From Mycolicibacterium pyrenivorans (GTDB lineage Bacteria; Actinomycetota; Actinomycetes; Mycobacteriales; Mycobacteriaceae), in the NCBI RefSeq assembly GCF_025821625.1, contig NZ_JACKSH010000024.1:42222-102431 (forward strand): 60,210 bases of DNA. Direction: 5' to 3'. Under the pieces are notes generated by a model that saw only the letters and a program-made list of their open reading frames with translations, made no database searches and was not told the origin of the DNA. The position numbers and the translations under genes were made by a program. Of the stretch, positions 17,810 through 24,778 are shown one piece after another; positions within the stretch are counted from its first letter, which is position 1, and each line of letters starts with the position of its first letter.

Positions 17810-19048
17810 GTGGATTTCAGCCTTCCCGACCACCTTCCCGGGCTACTCGCCGAGATGGACGCGTTCATCGAGGCGGAGATCAAACCGCTGGAGACCGAAC
17901 ACATCCAGTACTTCGACCATCGGCGCGAACATGCCCGCACCGACTGGGACAACGGCGGTGTCCCGCGGCGGGAGTGGGAGGATCTGCTCGGCGAGATGCG
18001 CAGGCGCGCCGACCGGGCGGGCTGGTTGCGGTACGGCCTGCCCTCGCAGTTCGGCGGTCGCGACGGCAGCAACGTCGACATGGCCGTGATCCGGGAGCAC
18101 CTGGCGCACAAGGGACTCGGCCTGCACAACGATCTGCAGGACGAGTCGTCGATCGTGGGAAACTTCCCGCAGGTCATCATGATGGACCGGTTCGGCACCG
18201 ATTCGCAGAAGAAGGAATGGACCGACGCCCTGATCACCGGCGAGCGGTCGATGGCGTTCGGACTGACCGAGCCCGATCACGGGTCGGACGCCACCTGGCT
18301 GGAGACCCGAGCAGTGCAGGACGGTGACGAGTGGATCATCAACGGCGCGAAGCGGTTCAACACCGGGGTTCACCGCGCCACCCACGACCTGGTGTTCGCG
18401 CGGACCTCGGGGGAACCCGGTCAGGCCCGGGGTATCAGCGCGTTCCTGGTGCCGACTGATTCCCCGGGCTTCTCGGTTCCGTTCTACTGGTGGACGTTCA
18501 ACATGCCCACCGATCACGGGGAGGTGCTGCTGGAGAATGTCCGGGTGCCTGCCGACGCGGTGCTCGGCGAGGTGGACCGGGGCCTCGAGGTCGGGCAGAC
18601 CTTCCTGCACGAGAACAGGATTCGTCAGGCGGCGAGCAGCCTGGGAGCAGCTCAGTACTGCATCGACCGCGCGGTCGCCTATGCCGGTCAGCGCTCGGTC
18701 TTCGGCAAGCCGCTCGCGGTCAATCAGGCGGTGCAGTGGCCGCTGGTGGAGTTGCAGACCGAGGCTCAGATGGTTCGGCTGCTGGTGCGGTACGCCGCGT
18801 CCGAACTGGATCGCAACCACCACATGGAGGTCTCCGACAAGGTGTCGATGGCCAACTACCGCGCAAACCGCCTGGTGTGCGAGGCCGCCGACCGCGCGAT
18901 GCAGGTGTTCGGCGGGGTGGGCTACAGCCGTCACGAACCGTTCGAGCACATCTACCGGCACCACCGTCGTTACCGGATCACCGAGGGCGCCGAGGAGATC
19001 CAGATCCGGCGGGTTGCGCAGCGGCTGTTCGGGTTCGGGCGGCGATGA
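17810..19048 (+). CDS. acyl-CoA dehydrogenase family protein, LvaC/ACAD10-11-like by context
   Basis: 412 residues from GTG 17810, preceded by an AAAGGAG ribosome-binding site 7 bp away. The fold is complete: a helical N-terminal domain, MAFGLTEPDHGSDATW as the FAD-contact strand, and VFGGVGYSRHEPFEHIYRHHRRYRI near the C-terminus. It is followed, through a repeat array, by a phosphotransferase and a DUF6285 gene. This trio matches the LvaC-LvaA-LvaB set of levulinate catabolism, in which the dehydrogenase-like protein eliminates phosphate from 4-phosphoacyl-CoA. It may therefore act on a phosphorylated 4-hydroxyacyl-CoA rather than perform simple dehydrogenation. Confidence 0.82.
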   Translation: MDFSLPDHLPGLLAEMDAFIEAEIKPLETEHIQYFDHRREHARTDWDNGGVPRREWEDLLGEMRRRADRAGWLRYGLPSQFGGRDGSNVDMAVIREHLAHKGLGLHNDLQDESSIVGNFPQVIMMDRFGTDSQKKEWTDALITGERSMAFGLTEPDHGSDATWLETRAVQDGDEWIINGAKRFNTGVHRATHDLVFARTSGEPGQARGISAFLVPTDSPGFSVPFYWWTFNMPTDHGEVLLENVRVPADAVLGEVDRGLEVGQTFLHENRIRQAASSLGAAQYCIDRAVAYAGQRSVFGKPLAVNQAVQWPLVELQTEAQMVRLLVRYAASELDRNHHMEVSDKVSMANYRANRLVCEAADRAMQVFGGVGYSRHEPFEHIYRHHRRYRITEGAEEIQIRRVAQRLFGFGRR

Positions 19049-19140
19049 GCGCTTGCGCGAAGAGCAGAGGGACACGATGAGCGCTTGCGCGAAGAGCAGA
19101 GGGACACGATGAGCGCTTGCGCGAAGAGCAGAGGGACACG
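19045..19140 (+). repeat. three identical 32-bp micro-ORF repeats (dehydrogenase-kinase junction)
   Basis: Units begin at 19045, 19077 and 19109 and are identical. Each encodes MSACAKSRGTR followed by TGA, and all four stop-start junctions are ATGA overlaps: dehydrogenase to unit 1, unit to unit, and unit 3 to the kinase ATG at 19141. AGAGGGA in each unit lies 5 bp before the next ATG. The exact identity of the three copies implies recent expansion or homogenisation. Confidence 0.93.
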
Positions 19141-20109
19141 ATGAGCGACACGCTGGCCCGCGCGTTGGAAGAGGTGCTTCGGCCAGTCCTCGGCGAGGTG
19201 AGCGTCGAGAACCTGCAGCCGCTCACCGGCGGGGCGAGCCGGATCACGTGGGCGTTCGACGCGGTGGCCGACGGTCGGCGCGCGTTGATCCTGCGCACCG
19301 GCGCCGGTGACGACATTCACGCGGGCATGGAGCTGGAAGCCGCGGTGCAGCAACGCGCGGCAGCGGCAGGCGCGCCGGTCCCGCACATCCTCACCGCCGA
19401 CGACTCCCCCGCTTCGCTGGGCAACCCGTACCTGATCTGTGACGCCGTCGCCGGGGAGACGATCGTGCGGCGGATCCTTCGCGGGCTGGACGATGCGGGC
19501 AGGACCAGGCTGCTCGAGCAGTGTGCCGCAGCGCTCGCGGCGATCCACCGGGCCGACCCCGAAGGGATCGGTCTGACCGCACCCGACGACCTCGCGGAAT
19601 GGCGTGGCCGCCTCGACGAGATGGCCGACACCACAGCCACTTTCGAGTGGGCTTTTCGCCGACTGGAGGACCGGCGCCCCCCACCGTCACCGATGGGGCT
19701 GGTGCACGGCGACTTCCGGATGGGAAACCTGATCGTCGACGACTCCGGCCTGGCGGCGGTGCTGGACTGGGAGCTGACCCACATCGGCGAGGTCTACGAG
19801 GACCTCGCATGGTTCTGCATCAGGGCGTGGCGGTTCGGCGCCGCGGAGGCGCTCGGTGCGGGTGGGCTCGGCAGCGTCGAGTCGTTCCTGCGCGCCTATG
19901 AGGAGGCGGCGGCGGTGACCGTCGACCGCGACGCGTTCCGATGGTGGCTGACGGTGGCGACGCTGCGGTGGGGCGTCATCTGCCGGCACCAGGCCGAGCG
20001 GCACCTGTCCGGTGAGCAGCGCTCGGTCGAGCTCGCGGCGATCGGGCGCCGTGTCAGCGAAACCGAATGGGACATATTGGATCTGCTGTCCGGCCAGGGG
20101 CCGCGATGA
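19141..20109 (+). CDS. phosphotransferase (APH/choline-kinase fold), LvaA-like
   Basis: 322 residues from ATG 19141; the upstream in-frame codons belong to a repeat unit. Kinase-like signatures are the Brenner motif HGDFRMGNL with His189 and catalytic Asp191, and the metal-binding LDWE. Close relatives in actinobacteria are annotated as aminoglycoside phosphotransferases but occur next to acyl-CoA dehydrogenases, as here. In the Pseudomonas levulinate pathway LvaA with small LvaB phosphorylates 4-hydroxyacyl-CoA. The same role is inferred, not antibiotic resistance. The stop overlaps the next repeat unit by ATGA. Confidence 0.82.
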   Translation: MSDTLARALEEVLRPVLGEVSVENLQPLTGGASRITWAFDAVADGRRALILRTGAGDDIHAGMELEAAVQQRAAAAGAPVPHILTADDSPASLGNPYLICDAVAGETIVRRILRGLDDAGRTRLLEQCAAALAAIHRADPEGIGLTAPDDLAEWRGRLDEMADTTATFEWAFRRLEDRRPPPSPMGLVHGDFRMGNLIVDDSGLAAVLDWELTHIGEVYEDLAWFCIRAWRFGAAEALGAGGLGSVESFLRAYEEAAAVTVDRDAFRWWLTVATLRWGVICRHQAERHLSGEQRSVELAAIGRRVSETEWDILDLLSGQGPR

Positions 20110-20137
20110 GCGCTCGCGCGAAGAGCCGAGGAGCCAG
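20106..20137 (+). repeat. single 32-bp micro-ORF repeat (kinase-DUF6285 junction)
   Basis: One unit encoding MSARAKSRGAR plus TGA. Its ATG overlaps the kinase stop, and its stop overlaps the DUF6285 start at 20138, both as ATGA. CGAGGAG provides the ribosome-binding site for the downstream gene. It differs from the array at 19045 mainly in the variable 3' third. Confidence 0.9.
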
Positions 20138-20479
20138 ATGAGTGAACTGTCCGGACGCCCCACCGCGGCCGAACTCGTCGCGGCCGCCGCCGACTTCCTC
20201 GACAACGAGGTCCGCGCCGCGTGCGACGGGCAGGTGGGTTTCCACGCCCGCGTCGCCGCCAACGTGCTGCGGATCGTCGAGCGCGAACTGCTCGACGAGA
20301 CGGCGGGTGCGGTGCGTGAGGCCTTGGGGGGACTCGGCTTCGCCGACGAGGCTGCGCTGTCGACCACCATCCGTCGAGGCGAGTTGGACGACCGCGGCGA
20401 CGACGTCATGGCGTGCCTGAGAATCCTGGTGCAGCACCGGTTGTCCATCGATCATCCCGGGTACGACCAAGAGGCATGA
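20138..20479 (+). CDS. DUF6285 protein, LvaB-like kinase partner
   Basis: 113 residues. The sequence (GRPTAAELVAAAADFLDNEV, then FHARVAANVLRIVERE) is typical of the DUF6285 family, which is repeatedly found beside the phosphotransferase/acyl-CoA dehydrogenase pair. By analogy with the small subunit required by LvaA for 4-hydroxyacyl-CoA phosphorylation, it is probably a partner of the kinase encoded just upstream. It is predicted helical and cytosolic, with no catalytic motif visible. Its stop overlaps the start of the propeller gene by ATGA. Confidence 0.75.
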   Translation: MSELSGRPTAAELVAAAADFLDNEVRAACDGQVGFHARVAANVLRIVERELLDETAGAVREALGGLGFADEAALSTTIRRGELDDRGDDVMACLRILVQHRLSIDHPGYDQEA

Positions 20480-21345
20480 AGACACAGATCACTCAGTTCG
20501 ACCTCACCGGCGACAGTGATCCGTACGGAATCGCGGTCGCCGATGACGGCGCGGTGTGGGTGACGATGGTGCACAGCGGCGCAGTGGTGCGCTTGACACC
20601 CGACGGCACGCACACCCGTTATCAGGTGGGTCCGCGGTCACAACCGTCGGCCATGACCGCGGGCCGTGGTGGTTCGGCGTGGTTCACCCGCACGAAGGAC
20701 GACCGGGTGACGTCGGTGGCGCCGGACGGCTCGATGACGACTGTCGGCCTCGACTCGGGTAGCGGCCCGTTCGGCGTCTGCGTCGGGCCGGACGGGGCGG
20801 TGTGGGTCGCCGAGTCGACCGCCGACCGCGTCGCGCGGATCGCGTCCGACGGCACCTCGACGTCGTTTCCGCTGCCCGAGCAGTCGTTCCCGTCGTTCAT
20901 CACCGCCGGCCCCGACGCAGCGGTGTGGGTGACGCTCAACCGCACCGACGCCGTCGCGCGCGTCACCGCCGACGGTGCCGTCGCCGTCCATCAGCTGGCC
21001 ACGCCGGCCGCCGCGCCCGTCGGCATCACCTGCGGCGACGGGGCGTTGTGGTGCACCGAAATCGGGGCCGGGCAGATCGGCCGCATCGACCCAGGCGGGA
21101 GCGTGACCGAGTTCGCGCTGCCGGACGCGGCCGCTCGCCCGCACGCCATCGCCGCGGGCACGAACGGTTGCTGGTTCACCGAGTGGGCGGCCAACCGGGT
21201 CGGGCACATCGGCTGGTCGGGTGCCATCGACGAGATCGAGCTGCCGGCGTCGACGTCGGAGCCCCACGGAATCGCCGTCGGGCCCGACGGCGCGGCGTGG
21301 GTGGCGATGGAGAGCGGTGCAGTGGTGCGGATCAGCCCAGGTTGA
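20476..21345 (+). CDS. virginiamycin B lyase-like beta-propeller
   Basis: 289 residues built of repeated blades with the pattern PxGIAVGPDGAVWV. The residues known to be catalytic in staphylococcal Vgb (His228, Glu268, His270) have counterparts with matching spacing: His223 in RPHAI, and Glu262 and His264 in EPHGI. A true lyase activity opening an ester or lactone by elimination is therefore plausible, although many homologues have no known streptogramin role. There is no signal peptide, so it is cytosolic. It is the last gene of the operon, coupled to DUF6285 by ATGA, which suggests a metabolic lactone/ester substrate rather than an antibiotic. Confidence 0.75.
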   Translation: MKTQITQFDLTGDSDPYGIAVADDGAVWVTMVHSGAVVRLTPDGTHTRYQVGPRSQPSAMTAGRGGSAWFTRTKDDRVTSVAPDGSMTTVGLDSGSGPFGVCVGPDGAVWVAESTADRVARIASDGTSTSFPLPEQSFPSFITAGPDAAVWVTLNRTDAVARVTADGAVAVHQLATPAAAPVGITCGDGALWCTEIGAGQIGRIDPGGSVTEFALPDAAARPHAIAAGTNGCWFTEWAANRVGHIGWSGAIDEIELPASTSEPHGIAVGPDGAAWVAMESGAVVRISPG

Positions 21346-21354
21346 CGCGCGATG

Positions 21355-21984
21355 TCACGTTCTGCGCACCCGAGCCAGGAAGGCGGGCTCGTCGACACGC
21401 GTCCCGACCGCCAGCCCCAACTCCTCGGCGTGGATCTCGGTGACGACACCGCGGTAGGTGGTCGAGGTCAACTCCTCGATCTCCCAGCCCGCGCCGAACG
21501 CGTCGCGGATCGTCGTCTCGCTGACCTCGGGCCCGAATCCGCGACCGGCGTCGGACAGCGCGAGGACGTAGACGACCGCCCCCGGCCGGGTGGCCGTGTG
21601 CAGGCTTCGGACATACGTCGCGCGATCGGCGTCATCGAAGATGTGGAACAGCGCGCTGTCGATGACCGTGTCGTAACCGGGCGACTCGCCGAGGTGCAGT
21701 GCGTCGGCGACCTCGAAGCGCGCATCGACCCCGTGGTCGACGGCGTTGCGCCTGGCCTGCTCGACGGCGGTGGGCGCGCCGTCGACGCCGAACACGTCGT
21801 ATCCCGCCCTGGCCAGCAGGATCGTGTGCTCGCCGGTACCGCACCCGACGTCGAGCACCTTCCCGCCGATGGCGCCCGCATCCACCAGGGCGACGATGGC
21901 CGGCTGTGGCTCGCCGATCACCCACGGCGGGGTCTGGTTCTTGTAGAAGTCGTCGAATCGGGAGATCGTTGGCGTCTGGTCCAT
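21355..21984 (-). CDS. SAM-dependent class I methyltransferase
   Basis: 209 residues. VLDVGCGTGEHTILLAR (about residues 43-59) is motif I of the SAM-binding Rossmann fold, followed by the acidic residue of motif II (VFGVDGAP) and DTVIDSALFHIF as motif IV. It looks like the small stand-alone methyltransferases (thiopurine/tellurite-type or Rv3342-like) whose substrate is unknown. It converges on the propeller gene, with 9 bp between stops, and is divergent from the SnoaL-like gene. Confidence 0.82.
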   Translation of the reverse strand: MDQTPTISRFDDFYKNQTPPWVIGEPQPAIVALVDAGAIGGKVLDVGCGTGEHTILLARAGYDVFGVDGAPTAVEQARRNAVDHGVDARFEVADALHLGESPGYDTVIDSALFHIFDDADRATYVRSLHTATRPGAVVYVLALSDAGRGFGPEVSETTIRDAFGAGWEIEELTSTTYRGVVTEIHAEELGLAVGTRVDEPAFLARVRRT

Positions 21985-22025
21985 GCACCCCAGTGTTCAA
22001 CCTGAACCGGAGTTGAGGTCAACAG

Positions 22026-22418
22026 ATGTCCGAAACCGATACGCGGGCCGTCACCGACGTCGCCGATCGCTTGTTCGACGCCATCGAGAACAGCGACATC
22101 GCCGTGGTGGAGCGGCTGTTCAGCCCCGAAGTGGCCGTCTGGAAGAGCGGCGACGTCCGCGACAACGACCATGTGCGGTCGGTGCGCATCATCGCCTGGT
22201 TCGTCGACGCGACCGTCGACCGCCGCTACGAGATCCTCGACCGCCAGGTCTTCGACGGCGGCTTCGTCCAGCAGCATGTACTGCACGCCACCGGCCGTGC
22301 GGGCGCCACGATCGCGATGCGGGTCTGCATCGTCATCAAAGTGGGAGCAGACGGCCTGATCAACCGCGTCGACGAGTACTTCGACCCGGCGGACATCGCT
22401 CCACTGCTTTCTGCGTGA
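22026..22418 (+). CDS. SnoaL-like / NTF2-fold protein
   Basis: 130 residues with the typical cone-shaped alpha+beta layout: an N-terminal helix with VADRLFDAIENSDIAVVERLFSPEV, then WKSGDVRDND and a C-terminal INRVDEYFDPADIAPL strand. Such domains serve as hydrolases, isomerases or dehydratases on small molecules, and nothing fixes the substrate here. It is separated from the divergent methyltransferase by 41 bp and from the receiver gene by 86 bp. Confidence 0.75.
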   Translation: MSETDTRAVTDVADRLFDAIENSDIAVVERLFSPEVAVWKSGDVRDNDHVRSVRIIAWFVDATVDRRYEILDRQVFDGGFVQQHVLHATGRAGATIAMRVCIVIKVGADGLINRVDEYFDPADIAPLLSA

Positions 22419-22504
22419 TCACCAGATCACAGCGAACGGAACGGTATTCGCGCAGTTCTCGAGTTGCGAGGACGCTGCATCCACACGCGGCTACCATCGC
22501 GCTC

Positions 22505-22924
22505 ATGGCTGCCCCCTCGCCGAGCCCATCGCGTCCGCCCGGACCCCTGCGCATCCTGGTCTACAGCGACAATCCGCGGACCCGGGAGCAGGTGCGGCTC
22601 GCGTTGGGTAAACGGGTGCATCCCGAGCTGCCGGAGCTGAGCTACGTCGAGGTCGCCACCGGCCCGATGGTGATCAGGCAGATGGACGCGGGCGGGTTCG
22701 ACCTGGCGATCCTCGACGGTGAGGCCACTCCTGTCGGCGGAATGGGCATCGCCAAACAGCTCAAGGACGAGATCGACCCGTGTCCACCGGTGCTGGTGCT
22801 GACCGGGCGGCCCGATGACGCGTGGCTGGCCAGGTGGTCGCGAGCGGAGGCGGCGATTCCCCACCCGATCGACCCGATCCGGTTGGGCGACGCGGTCGTG
22901 TCAATCCTGCGCGCCGCGGCCTGA
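22505..22924 (+). CDS. orphan atypical response-regulator receiver (Rv3143-like)
   Basis: 139 residues from ATG 22505. It has a proline-rich N-terminal tail and a single receiver domain with no output domain. The phosphoacceptor is probably Asp71 (LAILDGEA) and the conserved threonine is present (VLVLTGRP). However, the invariant lysine is replaced by His120 (IPHPIDP) and the N-terminal acidic pair is reduced to SD, so conventional phosphorylation is doubtful. In M. tuberculosis the homologue Rv3143 also precedes nuo and has been reported to interact with complex I subunits. The same location, 163 bp upstream of nuoA, supports a regulatory link. Confidence 0.82.
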   Translation: MAAPSPSPSRPPGPLRILVYSDNPRTREQVRLALGKRVHPELPELSYVEVATGPMVIRQMDAGGFDLAILDGEATPVGGMGIAKQLKDEIDPCPPVLVLTGRPDDAWLARWSRAEAAIPHPIDPIRLGDAVVSILRAAA

Positions 22925-23041
22925 CGGCCACCTGCTAATGCGCATGTCCCACTTGCCTTTTCGGGGCACGGGGCATTGCCGAAGAGCGCCAGTAGAGATA
23001 CTAACCAAAATGTGTGGCTTGCATCCAAAACACCGCTAGGC

Positions 23042-23057
23042 TGTGGGCTAGCTCACA
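23042..23057 (+). promoter_or_regulatory. CRP-type palindrome in the nuo promoter
   Basis: TGTGGGCTAGCTCACA fits the CRP consensus TGTGA-N6-TCACA with one mismatch in the left half. It is the core of an 18-bp near-perfect palindrome (23041-23058). It ends 30 bp before the nuoA ATG and abuts TAGGCT (23037-23042), a possible -10 hexamer. Binding there would more likely repress than activate. Mycobacteria have a cAMP-responsive CRP (Rv3676 type) with this consensus. Confidence 0.6.
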
Positions 23058-23087
23058 GCGACCAGCCCCGAGGAGCGCCTGCTCAGC

Positions 23088-23462
23088 ATGAATCTGTACA
23101 CACCGATCCTGGTGCTTGGTGCGATTGCTGCTGTGTTCGCCGTCGGGTCGGTGGGGATCGCCGTGCTGATCGGGCCGAGGCGCTACAACCACTCCAAGCT
23201 CGAGGCCTACGAGTGCGGGATCGAACCCATGGACGCCTCCGACCCCGCCGCGGCGGCGACGGGACAGCGATTCCCGGTCAAGTACTACCTCACGGCGATG
23301 ATGTTCATCGTGTTCGACATCGAGATCGTCTTCCTGTATCCGTGGGCGGTCGCGTTCGACAGTCTCGGCGCCTTCGGGGTCATCGCGGTGGCCCTGTTCT
23401 TGTTCAACGTCTCGGTGGCGTACGCATACGAATGGCGGCGGGGAGGCATGGTATGGGACTAG
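23088..23462 (+). CDS. nuoA: NADH-quinone oxidoreductase subunit A
   Basis: 124 residues with three membrane helices (about 8-30, 66-88 and 93-113). The loop between helices 1 and 2 carries [10 protein letters not shown] and FPVKYYL, the quinone-site signature of the family. It is part of the membrane arm near the junction with NuoB/D/H. It is the first gene of the nuo operon, with GAGGAG about 13 bp upstream of the ATG. It overlaps nuoB by 10 bp. Confidence 0.95.
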   Translation: MNLYTPILVLGAIAAVFAVGSVGIAVLIGPRRYNHSKLEAYECGIEPMDASDPAAAATGQRFPVKYYLTAMMFIVFDIEIVFLYPWAVAFDSLGAFGVIAVALFLFNVSVAYAYEWRRGGMVWD

Positions 23463-24007
23463 AGGAGCGGTTGCCGGGCGGCATTCTGCTGTCCACGGTC
23501 GAGAAGGTCGCGGGTTACGTACGCAAGGGTTCGCTGTGGCCGGCGACATTCGGGCTGGCGTGCTGCGCCATCGAGATGATGGCCACCGCAGGGCCGCGTT
23601 TCGACATCTCCCGTTTCGGCATGGAGCGCTTTTCGGCCACGCCGCGGCAGGCCGACCTGATGATCGTCGCGGGACGGGTCAGCCAGAAGATGGCGCCGGT
23701 GCTTCGCCAGATCTATGACCAGATGGCCGAACCGAAGTGGGTTCTGGCGATGGGGGTCTGCGCGTCGTCGGGTGGGATGTTCAACAACTACGCGGTCGTA
23801 CAGGGGGTCGATCATGTGGTTCCCGTCGACATCTACCTACCCGGTTGTCCGCCGCGACCGGAGATGCTGCTGCACGCAATCCTGAAACTGCACGACAAGA
23901 TCCAGGAGATGCCACTCGGCGTCAATCGCGAGGAGGCGATCCTGGCAGCTGAACAGGCCGCGCTGGCGGTGCCGCCGACGATCGAGCTGAAAGGGCTCCT
24001 GCGGTGA
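23453..24007 (+). CDS. nuoB: NADH-quinone oxidoreductase subunit B (cluster N2)
   Basis: 184 residues from ATG 23453, inside the end of nuoA. The N2 [4Fe-4S] ligands are visible: the tandem Cys37-Cys38 (LACCAIEM), Cys103 (GVCASSGG) and Cys132 (LPGCPPRPE). It is the last electron carrier before quinone in the peripheral arm. Its TGA forms a TGATG overlap with the first micro-ORF repeat that separates nuoB from nuoC. Confidence 0.96.
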   Translation: MGLEERLPGGILLSTVEKVAGYVRKGSLWPATFGLACCAIEMMATAGPRFDISRFGMERFSATPRQADLMIVAGRVSQKMAPVLRQIYDQMAEPKWVLAMGVCASSGGMFNNYAVVQGVDHVVPVDIYLPGCPPRPEMLLHAILKLHDKIQEMPLGVNREEAILAAEQAALAVPPTIELKGLLR

Positions 24008-24100
24008 TGAGCGCTCGCGCGAAGAACAGAGGACAACGGTGAGCGCTCGCGCGAAGAACAGAGGACAACGGTGAGCCGCTCGGGCGAGGACGAGCCGACC
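24007..24100 (+). repeat. two 32-bp micro-ORF repeats plus a degenerate third (nuoB-nuoC junction)
   Basis: Units at 24007 (ATG start) and 24039 (GTG start) both encode [12 protein letters not shown] and end in TGA. The junctions are TGATG, GTGA and GTGA. A third unit-like segment at 24071-24100 is 30 bp long, so it stays in frame with the following ATG AGC and appears fused onto the 5' end of nuoC as [10 protein letters not shown]. Its core CGGGCGAGGACGAGCC resembles the edge repeat at 1-94. Confidence 0.88.
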
Positions 24101-24778
24101 ATGAGCACCGACGCCGACGGGGCGCCCGAGGTCATCGGGGTGCGCAGGGGCATGTTCGGCGCCCAGGGCAGCGGCGACACCTCCGGGTACGGCCGACTCC
24201 TCCGCCCGGTCGCGCTGCCCGGCAGTTCACCGCGGCCCTACGGTGGCTATTTCGACGAGGTCGTCGACGCGCTGGCCGCCGCACTCGGTGACGACGCGTA
24301 CGCCGCGGCCATCGAGCGCGTGGTCGTTTTTCGCGGGGAGCTGAATCTCGAGGTCAGCCGTGACCAACTCCCAGCGGTGGCGCAGGCGCTGCGCGATGAG
24401 CCGGGCCTGCGGTTCGAACTGTGTCTCGGGGTCAGCGGTGTGCACTACCCGGACGACGCCGGACGCGAACTGCACGCGGTCTATCCGCTGATGTCGATCA
24501 CCCACAACCGCCGCATCCGCGTCGAGGTGGCCGTCCCCGATGCCGACCCGCACATCCCGTCGCTGTTCCGGGTGTATCCCACCACCGACTGGCACGAGCG
24601 CGAGACATACGACTTCTTCGGCATCATCTTCGACGGCCACCCGTCCCTGACCCGCATCGAGATGCCGGACGACTGGGTCGGGCACCCTCAGCGCAAGGAC
24701 TACCCACTCGGCGGAATCCCGGTGGAGTACCACGGCGCCGAGATACCGCCGCCCGACGAGCGGAGGGCTTACAGCTGA
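24071..24778 (+). CDS. nuoC: NADH-quinone oxidoreductase subunit C
   Basis: 235 residues from GTG 24071, which overlaps the last micro-ORF stop (GTGA). ATG 24101 would give 225 residues and is an equally possible start. The conserved peripheral-arm motif [17 protein letters not shown] and the C-terminal [13 protein letters not shown] are intact. It forms a scaffold with NuoD around the quinone channel. If translation begins at 24071, the first ten residues derive from the repeat. The stop overlaps the nuoD ATG by ATGA. Confidence 0.94.
   Translation: MSRSGEDEPTMSTDADGAPEVIGVRRGMFGAQGSGDTSGYGRLLRPVALPGSSPRPYGGYFDEVVDALAAALGDDAYAAAIERVVVFRGELNLEVSRDQLPAVAQALRDEPGLRFELCLGVSGVHYPDDAGRELHAVYPLMSITHNRRIRVEVAVPDADPHIPSLFRVYPTTDWHERETYDFFGIIFDGHPSLTRIEMPDDWVGHPQRKDYPLGGIPVEYHGAEIPPPDERRAYS

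Noticed and set aside
23014..23042. TTGCAT / TAGGCT as a sigma-A promoter of nuoA
   Set aside because: The spacing is only about 12 bp. TAGGCT may still be a -10 element, but no matching -35 could be defended.
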